The notes under the pieces were generated by a model. It was given only the letters and a program-made list of their open reading frames with translations, was not told where the DNA came from and did not search any database. Positions 42,534 through 51,656 of a stretch of DNA of 64,000 nucleotides are shown piece after piece. The stretch comes from JBDXHU01 sp039989475 (GTDB taxonomy: Bacteria > Pseudomonadota > Gammaproteobacteria > Pseudomonadales > Halieaceae). The position numbers were made by a program, and so were the translations under genes. Every line of letters starts with the position of its first letter. Positions within the stretch are counted from its first letter, which is position 1. The DNA lies in assembly GCA_039989475.1 (NCBI GenBank), contig JBDXHU010000011.1, positions 62,001-126,000 on the forward strand, in the 5' to 3' direction.

Positions 42534-45500
42534 ATGGCTAGTAGCAGCTCCCACAGCAAGCTTGTAAGCGGCGGTTTTGTCACCCTGGCGGGCGAGCGAT
42601 ACTACGCCATCGACAACGTGGACATGATGGCGCCTTTTTTCGTCAGCGTGGTGTCCGACGGTGATCACTGGTTGTTTGTGGCCTCCAATGGCGGACTCAC
42701 CGCCGGCCGGGTGTCGCCGGAAACCGCGCTGCTTCCCTATGTCACCGTCGACAAGATTTACGACAGCACCGCCCACACTGGCTCAAAAACCTTGCTCAGA
42801 GTCGAGTCTGCTGGCCAGCAACTGCACTGGGAACCCTTCAACCAGGAACATGATGATCGCTACTCGGTAAGTCGCAAGCTCTACAAGAATGTGCTCGGCA
42901 ACAAGCTACTGTTTGAAGAGATCAACCACGATTTGCAGTTGGCATTTCGCTACAGCTGGGCCACCAGTGACGCTTACGGGTTTGTCCGCCACTGTGAATT
43001 GGAAAACCTGGGGCCAGCGGACTGCCAGCTCGAATTACTCGACGGTCTGCTAAATATACTGCCGGCGGGCACGCTGCGCCTGAGCCAGACCAATTCCAGC
43101 TACCTGGTGGATGCCTACAAGTGGAACGAGCTGGACGAACAGACGGGGCTGGCGTTCTTCACCTTGTTTTCCAGGATAAGCGACCGCGCCGAACCCTCTG
43201 AGTCGCTGAAGGCCACCACGGTATTTTGCCTCGGCCTCGAACAAGCCCGGATATTGCTGTCCAGCGAACAACTGGACTGCTTCCGACGGGGAGAACCCCT
43301 GACACCGGAACTCCACAAGCGCGGCATCCGCGGCGCCTACCTGGTAAATAGCCCACTGCATCTTGCCTCCGGGGCGACCCAGCACTGGCAACTGCTGGCC
43401 GATGTTGAACAAAGCCAAAGCGATTCGGTGCAATTGCTGCAGGCCTTGAGCGATCCCGCGGCGGTCGCCGAGAGTGTCAGCCAGTCGGTTACGCAAGGCT
43501 CCGACGCGCTGGCGCGTATCCTCGCCGCAGGCGACGGCTTTCAGCTGACCGCGGAGGAAAACGTCTCGGTACACCATTACGCCAATGTGCTGTTCAATAT
43601 CCTGCGCGGCGGTATTTTTGACCGGCAATACACACTTGCCTCAAGTCATTTCGGCAAACACCTGCGCCTGTTCAACCGCGGGGTATTTGAACGCCACCGG
43701 CAGTTGCTCGACGCCCTGCCGGAGCAGCTGGACTGCAATGAGCTGCGCTCTAGTCTCGAGCAGCAAGGTGACCCGCAACTACTGCGGCTTGGCTATGAGT
43801 ACCTCCCCATCACTTTCGGTCGTCGCCATGGCGATCCCAGCCGTCCCTGGAATCACTTCGCTATCAAGCTGAGCGACGAGCAAGGAGAGCGCCTGCTGTC
43901 CTACCAGGGCAACTGGCGCGACATCTTTCAGAACTGGGAAACCCTGTTATTCAGCTTTCCGGAATTTATTGAGAACGTGATAGCCAAGTTCGTCAACGCA
44001 TCCACGGCCGAAGGCTACAATCCCTACCGGATAAGCGATGAAGGCATCGACTGGGAGGTCGAAGAGCCGGATGACCCCTGGAGCAATATTGGCTACTGGG
44101 GCGACCACCAAGTCATCTACCTGCTCAAATTGCTGGAGCTGTCCCGTAGTTTTCATCCAGCACGGCTCGGCGAGCTGTTGCACCAGCCGATCTACAGCTA
44201 CGCCAATGTGCCCTACCGAATCAAATCCTTTGCGGCGCTGCTGGCGGATGCCAAGAGCACGGTGGAATACGACCAGGACAAAGCACAGCGCATCGAACAG
44301 CGTGTGGCCGAGCTAGGCGCCGACGGCAAGTTACTGTTGGACGCAAACGGCCAGGTATACCAGGTCACCTTACTGGAAAAGCTGCTGGTCCCGCTGCTGG
44401 GCAAACTGGGCAACCTGGTTATTGACGGCGGCATCTGGCTCAACACCCAGCGACCGGAATGGAATGACGCCAATAACGCCCTGGTTGGCCATGGCCTGTC
44501 GATGGTAACCCTGTACTACATGCGTCGCTACATCAGTTTCCTGCAGCTTGCACTGCAGGATCAGCCCGCCGCGGCCAGCCTCTCCGAGGAGGTCAAGCAG
44601 TGGCTGCTGGAGACAGCTGAGTCGCTGGGCCAGCTGCACAACCAGCTGGATGACAAGCCGGTAAGCGCAGACACGCGCTATCAATTGTTGCTGCAGCTTG
44701 GCGAAGCCGCCAGCCGCTATCGCCAGACTGTCTATGAGCAGGAGTGTTTCAGCGGGCTAGTAAGCCAGGATCTCACGCTGGTGAGCACGATGCTGGACGA
44801 TGCGCTCGCAGTGATTGATCACAGCATCCGCAGCAACCTGCGCGAGGACGGCCTTTACCACGCTTATAATTTACTGGACCTGCAGCCACAGGCGGCGGGC
44901 GTCGAGCGCCTCTACCCGATGCTGGAAGGCCAGGTAGCGGTGCTCAGTTCTGGTGCTATTGAACCGGTGCAGGCCGTCAGCTTGCTGGACACCCTGTTCG
45001 ACAGTGCCTTGTATCGTCCCGACCAGGACTCCTTCATGCTCTACCCGGACCGCCAGCTGCCGGGGTTTCTGCAAAAAAATTGCGTAGCTGCCGAACAGGT
45101 GGCAGCCATACCCTTGCTTGAACGCATGCTGGCAGGATCGGACCGGCGCATTGTTGAGTGCGATGCTGGCGGAACCCATCGTTTCAATGCCGAGCTGACC
45201 AATGTTGCGGACCTGAATGCACGGCTTGATGAGTTGGCCCCGGTCTACGGCGATGAGCTGCAAGCGGCTCGTGAGCCGCTGCAAACCCTGTACGAATACG
45301 TGTTCCAACACCGCGCGTTCACCGGGCGCTCAGGCGGCATGTTCGGATTCGAGGGGCTGGGCAGCATTTACTGGCATATGGTGTCCAAGCTGCTGTTGGC
45401 TGTGCAGGAGAACTTCTTCCGCGCCCGCGAGCAAGGCGCCGACGCTGCCACTTGCCAGCGGCTGGGGGAGTATTACTACCGCGTGCGCAGGGGCTTATCC

Positions 45501-45983
45501 TTCAACAAGAGTCCGTTAGAATACGGCGCCTTTCCAGCCGATCCCTATTCACACACTCCCCTCCACGCTGGTGCCCAGCAACCTGGCATGACCGGCCAGG
45601 TCAAGGAAGAGATATTGAGTCGCTTCGGCGAGCTAGGTATCCGCGTCAGCGGAGGCTCCGTTAGTTTTGACCCCGGATTGCTGCGCGCCTGCGAATTTCT
45701 CAGCGAACCACAGCCCTTCCGCTACCTGGATGTGGATGATCAATGGCAGACGCTGGAGATACCAGCCCAGGGCCTGGCTTTCACCTGGTGCCAGCTACCT
45801 ATCGTCTACCAGCTGAATGACTCTGGCGAGTCGGGCCTGAGCATTGACTGGCAGGAGGGTGAGACGCAGCTACTGCCGGAGCTGGAGTTGAACGCCGCAG
45901 TAGCGACTGAGCTGTTCCAGCGCACTGGCCGTATTCAAAAAATCGAGCTGCGGCTGGCAAGCAAATTACTACTTGAAGAGTAG
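42534..45983 (+). CDS. Large GH94-clan glycoside phosphorylase-like protein
   Basis: 1149 residues, no signal peptide, so cytoplasmic. The N-terminal part looks like the beta-sandwich of GH94 enzymes (YYAIDNVDMMAPFFVSVVSDGDHWLFVASNGGLTAGR). The middle is an (alpha/alpha)6-type helical region with NIGYWGDHQVIYLLKLLELS. The motif RPEWNDANNALVGHG places Asp645 where GH94 phosphorylases have the acid of their WND motif. Length near 1100 and the surrounding laminarinase and GH3 genes suggest a beta-1,3-glucan phosphorylase (GH149/GH161 type), splitting oligosaccharides with phosphate. Fold and WND are seen; the family and substrate are inferred. A GH36-like hydrolase is the alternative. AAAGGAAAC precedes the ATG. 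Confidence 0.6.
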   Translation: MASSSSHSKLVSGGFVTLAGERYYAIDNVDMMAPFFVSVVSDGDHWLFVASNGGLTAGRVSPETALLPYVTVDKIYDSTAHTGSKTLLRVESAGQQLHWEPFNQEHDDRYSVSRKLYKNVLGNKLLFEEINHDLQLAFRYSWATSDAYGFVRHCELENLGPADCQLELLDGLLNILPAGTLRLSQTNSSYLVDAYKWNELDEQTGLAFFTLFSRISDRAEPSESLKATTVFCLGLEQARILLSSEQLDCFRRGEPLTPELHKRGIRGAYLVNSPLHLASGATQHWQLLADVEQSQSDSVQLLQALSDPAAVAESVSQSVTQGSDALARILAAGDGFQLTAEENVSVHHYANVLFNILRGGIFDRQYTLASSHFGKHLRLFNRGVFERHRQLLDALPEQLDCNELRSSLEQQGDPQLLRLGYEYLPITFGRRHGDPSRPWNHFAIKLSDEQGERLLSYQGNWRDIFQNWETLLFSFPEFIENVIAKFVNASTAEGYNPYRISDEGIDWEVEEPDDPWSNIGYWGDHQVIYLLKLLELSRSFHPARLGELLHQPIYSYANVPYRIKSFAALLADAKSTVEYDQDKAQRIEQRVAELGADGKLLLDANGQVYQVTLLEKLLVPLLGKLGNLVIDGGIWLNTQRPEWNDANNALVGHGLSMVTLYYMRRYISFLQLALQDQPAAASLSEEVKQWLLETAESLGQLHNQLDDKPVSADTRYQLLLQLGEAASRYRQTVYEQECFSGLVSQDLTLVSTMLDDALAVIDHSIRSNLREDGLYHAYNLLDLQPQAAGVERLYPMLEGQVAVLSSGAIEPVQAVSLLDTLFDSALYRPDQDSFMLYPDRQLPGFLQKNCVAAEQVAAIPLLERMLAGSDRRIVECDAGGTHRFNAELTNVADLNARLDELAPVYGDELQAAREPLQTLYEYVFQHRAFTGRSGGMFGFEGLGSIYWHMVSKLLLAVQENFFRAREQGADAATCQRLGEYYYRVRRGLSFNKSPLEYGAFPADPYSHTPLHAGAQQPGMTGQVKEEILSRFGELGIRVSGGSVSFDPGLLRACEFLSEPQPFRYLDVDDQWQTLEIPAQGLAFTWCQLPIVYQLNDSGESGLSIDWQEGETQLLPELELNAAVATELFQRTGRIQKIELRLASKLLLEE

Positions 45984-46000
45984 CCATACTTCACGCGGGC

Positions 46001-46834
46001 CTATCTTTCGCTGAGGAATATTTTTATTGCCTGGCGGTAATTACGGCTGACTTTAAGCTGCTCGTCGCAATCAAGATCCAGAAGATACTCGCCCTTGTTC
46101 AAGGGCGTCGCCTTGATAATGCGATCAAGATTGACCACGGTAGAACGATGTATACGCTTGAACTTGTCCTCGTCCAGCCGGGACATCAGGTTCTTCAAGG
46201 TGCTGCGCATAATGAGGGTCTGGCCCTTAACGTGAATGCACATATAGTCACCAGCGGCATCTACCCAATCGATATCGTCGATATCGACCAGCACCGTGCT
46301 GTCGTTGTCCTTGATAGCAATTTTCCGGTCGGCAACCAGGCCGTCGCTGCTTGATTGACCCGTCGCCCTGGATGCTGGCTTGCCGGCAACCTTTTTCGAA
46401 ATTTCATCGATGGCGCCGAGCAGGGGTGACTTGCGCTCCTCGCTCTCATTGCGGTCCCGCATACGCTGCTGTGCCCGGGCCAGGGCGCGCTCCAGGCGCC
46501 GTCCGTCAATAGGCTTGAGCACGTAGTCAACCGCGTGCAGATCGAAGGCATCAACGGCATAGCGCTGGAAAGCCGTACAAAATATCACCATGGGCATCAG
46601 GTCAGATTGCAGTTCCTTAACCACATCAAAGCCACTGATACCCGGCATCTGGATATCCAGAATCAATAGATCCGGTGCGAGATCCAGGGTGAGCTCTATC
46701 GCTTCGCGCCCATTCTTGCATTCGCCAACCAGGTCAATGTCAGGCATGGCTTCCAGCAGCGAACGCATCAGTCTGCGCGCCAGGGGCTCGTCATCGACGA
46801 TTACGGTTCTCAGCGCGGGCATGGTTTTACTCAT
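46001..46834 (-). CDS. LytTR-family response regulator
   Basis: 277 residues. Receiver domain ~9-125 with acidic pocket DDE at 14-16, phosphoacceptor Asp60 in LLILDIQMPG and lysine in VDYVLKPIDG. After a linker, residues ~170-275 are a LytTR DNA-binding domain (IDWVDAAGDYMCIHVKGQTLIMRSTLKNL, FKRIHRSTVVNLDRI). It overlaps the upstream kinase gene by four bases and is its partner. LytTR regulators bind paired direct repeats. Likely targets are the adjacent sugar genes (by position only). Confidence 0.93.
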   Translation of the reverse strand: MSKTMPALRTVIVDDEPLARRLMRSLLEAMPDIDLVGECKNGREAIELTLDLAPDLLILDIQMPGISGFDVVKELQSDLMPMVIFCTAFQRYAVDAFDLHAVDYVLKPIDGRRLERALARAQQRMRDRNESEERKSPLLGAIDEISKKVAGKPASRATGQSSSDGLVADRKIAIKDNDSTVLVDIDDIDWVDAAGDYMCIHVKGQTLIMRSTLKNLMSRLDEDKFKRIHRSTVVNLDRIIKATPLNKGEYLLDLDCDEQLKVSRNYRQAIKIFLSER

Positions 46835-47982
46835 GTCGACTGCAGCTCTGCAGTCGCAGCTGGCGATGCCGCCCGGAACGGGAAGCGCATCTGCACTCGC
46901 AGGCCCGATGGCTCCACTTCTGTCGTCCTAAAGTCAAAGTCGCGCTGATACAGGGCCTCCAGCCTCTGCATGGTATTGCTCAAACCCACACCACGACCGC
47001 CCTCCTGTTGCGTACCTGTCATGCCGGGCCCGGTGTCGGCAACTTCCAGGTAAAGATCGTCAGCGCTGATGTGCGCCTTAACCCGAATGCAGCCACCCTC
47101 TTCATTTTTGGCAATCGCATACTTCATGGAATTTTCAACAATGGGCTGCAATATAAGACTGGGTACCATTGCTTCTCGCGCCTCGGGCTCGATGTCAAAC
47201 TCCAGTGTGAGCATGTCCTCGAAGCGAACTTTCTCAATCGTGAGATACAACATCAAGGATTCGATTTCCTGGTCCAGGCTCACCTCTTCCACGCCGTGCT
47301 GATCGAGGGTGTGGCGCAGAAAATCGCTGAGTAATTTCAGCATTTCCTGCGCCTTGTCGTTTTCATTCAGGTTAACCAGGGCATTGATGGCATTGAGTGT
47401 GTTGAACAAAAAATGCGGGGTCAGCTGGTAGCGCAACATCTGTAATTCAGCTCTACGCGCATGGGACTCTGCCTGCAGGCGTCTAATCTGCTCTTCGCCT
47501 TTAAGTGCGGATTCTTCCAGCAGCTTCTGATGTTCCAGCGCGAGCAGTTCGTAATAATTGATTCCGTAGTAGAGGACAGTCCAGCTCAAAAAGACAAACA
47601 GGGAACCAAAAAACCAATAATTGAATTCACCCCAGAGTGCGGCCTCGCCCACTATCCAGGCAAAGACCAGTATTCTGAGGACGGTCCAGACGCCGCTCAA
47701 TGCGACCAATGCCACACTGGCGATCAGCACCCTCTGGGGGATCGCCAGGTCGAAGGTCTGACGGTACAAACCACGCAAAGGCCAGCTGGTAATCATTCCC
47801 AACACCGCCGACAGGGCAATATGACCGATATGCGGCCAGCTGACATTGCCTTCTACCAGGGTAATACTTAAAAATGTCACCAGTGAGTAGCCAGCCCAGC
47901 CCGTGACCTGGAAGGACCAGAAGCGGTAGTTGCGATTGTCGTACAGCAATTGTGCGAGCGGCCGTATAAGACGCGGGATCAT
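46831..47982 (-). CDS. LytS-like sensor histidine kinase
   Basis: 383 residues from ATG 47982 (MIPRLIRPL), with GGAG six bases upstream; the longer frame to 48114 has no ribosome-binding site. Four hydrophobic segments lie between residues ~25 and 150, followed by a coiled coil (LEHQKLLEESALKGEEQIRRLQAESHARRAELQ). The His_kinase motif is LTPHFLFNTLNAINALV, and ATP-binding boxes are ILQPIVENSMKYAI and DTGPGM. There is no periplasmic sensor domain, so the signal is probably sensed in the membrane. It forms a coupled pair with the LytTR regulator. Confidence 0.92.
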   Translation of the reverse strand: MIPRLIRPLAQLLYDNRNYRFWSFQVTGWAGYSLVTFLSITLVEGNVSWPHIGHIALSAVLGMITSWPLRGLYRQTFDLAIPQRVLIASVALVALSGVWTVLRILVFAWIVGEAALWGEFNYWFFGSLFVFLSWTVLYYGINYYELLALEHQKLLEESALKGEEQIRRLQAESHARRAELQMLRYQLTPHFLFNTLNAINALVNLNENDKAQEMLKLLSDFLRHTLDQHGVEEVSLDQEIESLMLYLTIEKVRFEDMLTLEFDIEPEAREAMVPSLILQPIVENSMKYAIAKNEEGGCIRVKAHISADDLYLEVADTGPGMTGTQQEGGRGVGLSNTMQRLEALYQRDFDFRTTEVEPSGLRVQMRFPFRAASPAATAELQST

Positions 47983-48235
47983 GATAGCTCCAGCCAGTGT
48001 ATTGCGAGTATAAGCTCCAAGCTGCCTGCCTCCTAATTCAGGAATCCAGGATAATCGGGAATAGTTCCGCTGCTGGCACCCGCGTTGACGCAAGTCCGGT
48101 CCCATTCGCCGCATATTGATAAGCGTCGAGCGCTGGAGAGGTCCATACTCAAGGGTGAACGCTCCCGGGTTGCCATCAGCATCAGGCTGCTACTGGCGAG
48201 CACAGTAAACGACCATAGCGGGAGTAAAATCGGCG

Positions 48236-48997
48236 ATGATTCTCAATAAGCTCCGCCCCGGGCTGATCCTCGGCCTGTTCTTGCTGACCGCGCCAATGCC
48301 CGGTCTTGCCGAGAACTCGCACGACGCAAACCGAAGTCATTACAATGCCCCCAGGGCCACGCCAGCGCCACAGGTTGACGGCGTGGCCGACGATACTGCC
48401 TGGCGCAGGGCGCCCTGGCGCGAGCTCAAGTATCGCTGGCTCGGACCGGAATTATCAGATGAGGATTTCAAGGGGCGCTACAAGGTCGTCTGGACCGAGC
48501 ACAGAATCTACCTGCTGACTGAGTTCGTCGACGATGTGCTGATCGATACACACCGCGACCCCCTGCAGCGCTACTGGGACGATGACACCCTGGAGGTATT
48601 CATAGACGAGGATCACTCCGGCGGTAATCATCAGTACAACCACAACGCTTTCGCCTATCATTTTTCCCTGGACAACCAGGCCATTGATATAGGTACCGAC
48701 AAACTTCCGCACTCCTACTCACATCACACCGAGAGTCGCTGGCAGCAACACGGCAACAAGGTTGTCTGGGAAGTGAGCATCGACATCTATACCGATGCCT
48801 ACCGGGACGGCGCCACCGACAACCAGCCGGTGGTGCTGAGCGCGGGCAAGGTGATGGGTTTTATGGTGGCCTATTGCGACAATGATGGCAGCGATATCCG
48901 GGAGCACTTCATGGGCTCCGAATATGCCGCCGGTGATGGTAAGGACCGGGGCTGGATAGACGCCGGCCTGTTCGGGACCCTGGAACTGGTCGACTAG
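48236..48997 (+). CDS. Secreted CBM9-like carbohydrate-binding protein
   Basis: 253 residues. Signal peptide to ~25 (TAPMPGLAEN). The rest is one CBM9/DOMON-type sandwich: PAPQVDGVADDTAWRRAPW, YKVVWTEHRIYLLTEFVDDVLIDTH, WDDDTLEVFIDEDHSGG and VVWEVSIDIYTD, ending in GWIDAGLFGTLELV. Such domains bind glycan ends or sugar-linked ligands; alone it may be a periplasmic or surface sugar-binding protein. It is divergent to the sensor kinase gene, so it may report sugar to it (speculative). Confidence 0.82.
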   Translation: MILNKLRPGLILGLFLLTAPMPGLAENSHDANRSHYNAPRATPAPQVDGVADDTAWRRAPWRELKYRWLGPELSDEDFKGRYKVVWTEHRIYLLTEFVDDVLIDTHRDPLQRYWDDDTLEVFIDEDHSGGNHQYNHNAFAYHFSLDNQAIDIGTDKLPHSYSHHTESRWQQHGNKVVWEVSIDIYTDAYRDGATDNQPVVLSAGKVMGFMVAYCDNDGSDIREHFMGSEYAAGDGKDRGWIDAGLFGTLELVD

Positions 48998-49007
48998 AGG
49001 CTGGCCC

Positions 49008-49066
49008 TTGTCGCCCCCCTTGTCGCCCCCCTTGCCGTCCTCTTGTCGTCCTCTTGTCGCCGCCCC
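49008..49066. repeat. Tandem 11-12-base repeats of TTGTCGCC type
   Basis: TTGTCGCCCCCC occurs twice in a row (49008-49019, 49020-49031). TTGCCGTCCTC, TTGTCGTCCTC and TTGTCGCCGCCCC follow. The array lies between the stops of the CBM9-like and halogenase genes. A similar pair with 14-base period is at 52398-52425. Confidence 0.75.
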
Positions 49067-49085
49067 AATCGCTGCGGGCTGAATA

Positions 49086-50591
49086 CTATTTGGCAGAGCC
49101 CACGAAGGATGCCAGATACTCGTTATGACCCGGTAATGCGCCGACCTGGCCGTCCACATTCGACTTGATATGGTTGAGGAAGTCGGTGAGTTCGCGGGTA
49201 CTCATGGTATCGACCAGTGCGTGGTAGCGCTCCGGCATTATGCCCTGCCCTATCATTACCTGCTGCCAGGAATCATCGAACAATTCCGCCGCCTCCCGGA
49301 AAACATGACCAGTCTCCCTGAAGATCTCTATCCTGTGGGCCAGGCTCTCGGGCACTTCCATGTTACGGCAATAGCGCCAGAACTCAGTGTCGGTTCGGTT
49401 GGTCGCCTTGTAATGCAGAATGATGAAATCGCGGATTCGCTCAACATCAAAGTCGGCCTGCTTGTTGAACTCATCGACCTCACTCTGGCGGATACCCGTG
49501 GTCGGGAACATGCGCAGGAAACGCACAATATTCTGCTGTATCAGGTGAATACTGGTGGACTCCAGGGGCTCCAGGAAACCACTGGAAAGACCTACCGCCA
49601 GGCAATTCTTGTTCCACTGCTTGAGGCGACGGCCCGGGCTGAAGCGGATATGCAGCGGCTTGGTCAGCGTTTCCCCTTCTATATTCTTTAGCAGGGTTTC
49701 CTCTGCGGCATCCTTATCGAGATAGCGGCTGCAATAGACCATGCCGTTGCCGACCCTGTGCTGCAGTGGAATTCGCCACTGCCAGCCCGACTCACGCGCT
49801 ATGGAGCGGGTATAGGGAATGGGTTCCTCCACCGCCTCGGTTTGAATGGCCACGGCCGAATCGCAGGGCAGCCACTGCGACCAGGATTCGTAACCGGTGT
49901 GCAGGGCCTGCTCAATCAGCAGGGCTCGCATACCTGTGCAATCGATGAAGAAATCACCGTCAATCTGTTTGCCATTATCCAGTTCAAGGGACTCAATATA
50001 GCCATTCTCAGCGTTGGTATTGACCCGGGCAATTTTCCCCTCTTCGCGCTTGATACCATGGGCTTCACTCAGGGTGCGCAGATACCTGGCATAGAGAGAG
50101 GCATCGATATGAAAGGCGTAATTGAGGCCATTATTGGGAAGGTGGGCAAACTTGTGGGCCTCGGCCGCGCGGCGCTCGAGGCAGTAATCCCCAAAATCGC
50201 TGCTTATGCCAAGTTCACGACCGCGCATCCAGAAATGCTGGAAACCACAGGCCCAGCAATCCTTGCCGGTCACACCGAAGGCATGCACGTACTCGTCGTT
50301 GAGGTCGCCCCAGTTCTCGAACTTGATGCCCAGCTTATAGGTGCCCTGCACGGCCTTGAGAAATTCCGGTTCGGGGATATCCAATAGGCGGTTGAAAAAA
50401 ACCATGGTGGGAATGGTGGCTTCACCGACCCCGATGGTGCCAATCATCTCCGACTCCACCAGGGTAATATCCAGGTTCTTTCCCATCAGTTTGGAGATGG
50501 CTGCGGCAGCCATCCAGCCTGCGGTACCACCACCGGCAATGACAATCTTCTTTATCGCTGTGTTTTCCAAGCTATCACCTTTTTCTTTCAT
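49086..50591 (-). CDS. Tryptophan halogenase-family flavoprotein
   Basis: 501 residues. FAD site KIVIAGGGTAGWMAA (residues 15-29). Lys86 in GTYKLGIKFENW corresponds to the halogenation lysine. The family motif WxWxIP is intact in SGWQWRIPLQHR, and the glutamate motif is SSGFLEPLESTSIHL. Flavin-dependent halogenases form HOCl and chlorinate or brominate aromatic rings. Members found beside TonB receptors and SapC in marine bacteria have no proven substrate. The ATG at 50591 has no clear ribosome-binding site; a TTG at 50570 preceded by AAAGGTGA may be the real start. It is the last gene of the SapC - cupin - halogenase run. Confidence 0.9.
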   Translation of the reverse strand: MKEKGDSLENTAIKKIVIAGGGTAGWMAAAAISKLMGKNLDITLVESEMIGTIGVGEATIPTMVFFNRLLDIPEPEFLKAVQGTYKLGIKFENWGDLNDEYVHAFGVTGKDCWACGFQHFWMRGRELGISSDFGDYCLERRAAEAHKFAHLPNNGLNYAFHIDASLYARYLRTLSEAHGIKREEGKIARVNTNAENGYIESLELDNGKQIDGDFFIDCTGMRALLIEQALHTGYESWSQWLPCDSAVAIQTEAVEEPIPYTRSIARESGWQWRIPLQHRVGNGMVYCSRYLDKDAAEETLLKNIEGETLTKPLHIRFSPGRRLKQWNKNCLAVGLSSGFLEPLESTSIHLIQQNIVRFLRMFPTTGIRQSEVDEFNKQADFDVERIRDFIILHYKATNRTDTEFWRYCRNMEVPESLAHRIEIFRETGHVFREAAELFDDSWQQVMIGQGIMPERYHALVDTMSTRELTDFLNHIKSNVDGQVGALPGHNEYLASFVGSAK

Positions 50592-50615
50592 GCCCTGGGC
50601 GTTCGCAGCCCCGTC

Positions 50616-51647
50616 TCACTTATCCAGTTTACTACGTAACATCGTTCGTAACTGCCTGGCAGTCGTCGCATCAATATCCCCCAGGATGCCCAGGCGCGCA
50701 TCAGGAATATGAGCAAAGGCCTCAGGCTGATCATCAAAAACATAGTGCTCAAACAGATTCTTCCAGGCGCGTTTTTGCCCAGCCGTCAGACCCTGCATGT
50801 TCAACAGCGCGTGAATCAGGACATCCATGGGCGTCCCCACCGCTGCGGGATCATCACGCCACCAGTAGTTGACCAGGACATTGAAGGTCTCCAGCGCCTC
50901 CACGTGATGCCACCAGAGGCTAGGCAAATACAGCGCATCGCCGGCGTCCAGTTCCGCCACCTGCGCATTTTTCAGCGCCTCTTTGAATAAGGGGAAGCGC
51001 TCGAAGTCCGGCTGCTCAAAGTCCACCAGGCTGATTGCCTGTCCCGCCGGGGTAAAGTCCAGTGGGCCGACATAGAGATTGGCCAGCTGCTCCGGGGGGA
51101 ACAGCGTAAAGCGCCGTCGACCCGCCCCGATACAGGCGATATTGCGGGGATTGTCGAAATGAGCGGCGATTCGCGTCCTGTTACCCATCCAGATTGATAC
51201 CAGCGGTTGCTGTGCAGCCAGGCCGATATCATTTTCAGCGCGCAAACCCGGCAAGGCCAGGTCCACTGCCGTAGACCCAATGTAATAAGCGGGCTCGTCC
51301 TCTGCCCCGGTGAGCGACTCAAACAGGCTCAGCATAAATTCAAAGCTTGAATTGACCCGCCCAAAATTAAATCCGCTCATTTCATCATTGTAAAAAAAGC
51401 GTCCCTTTATCTCCGGCTCGCCCTTGAATACAAGGATTTCCTGGTTCTTGCAGAAGCGCTGCAAATAGCTGAGAACTTCAGTCCTGCCTGACTTCGCCGC
51501 CTGTACCATGGGCCAGCAGTCGACAAAACCCTTCAATATCAGGGGTTCAGCAGAATTCAGCACCTCAGCTGGAATGTTGTCCGGCTGTAAGCCAGCGACC
51601 TCCCTTACTGAGTTTTCGATGTCCAGCTTGCTGTGTTCGGCTGTCAT
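50616..51647 (-). CDS. Cupin-8/JmjC-like Fe(II)/2-oxoglutarate oxygenase
   Basis: 343 residues. The core at ~165-270 carries the metal site: IAAHFDNPRNIACIGAGRRRFTLFPPEQ gives the His-x-Asp pair, and LDAGDALYLPSLWWHHVEAL gives the distal His. The pattern PLILKGFVDCWPMV near the start is typical for cupin-8 proteins. Such enzymes hydroxylate proteins or small molecules. It lies nine bases after sapC and 24 bases before the halogenase gene, a linkage seen in several marine bacteria. A substrate made or modified by the halogenases is possible; none is known. Confidence 0.87.
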   Translation of the reverse strand: MTAEHSKLDIENSVREVAGLQPDNIPAEVLNSAEPLILKGFVDCWPMVQAAKSGRTEVLSYLQRFCKNQEILVFKGEPEIKGRFFYNDEMSGFNFGRVNSSFEFMLSLFESLTGAEDEPAYYIGSTAVDLALPGLRAENDIGLAAQQPLVSIWMGNRTRIAAHFDNPRNIACIGAGRRRFTLFPPEQLANLYVGPLDFTPAGQAISLVDFEQPDFERFPLFKEALKNAQVAELDAGDALYLPSLWWHHVEALETFNVLVNYWWRDDPAAVGTPMDVLIHALLNMQGLTAGQKRAWKNLFEHYVFDDQPEAFAHIPDARLGILGDIDATTARQLRTMLRSKLDK

Positions 51648-51656
51648 GATGGTCGA

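Noticed and set aside
49008..49066. CRISPR or attachment site
   Set aside because: Units are 11-12 bases head to tail without spacers and there is no integrase or tRNA nearby.
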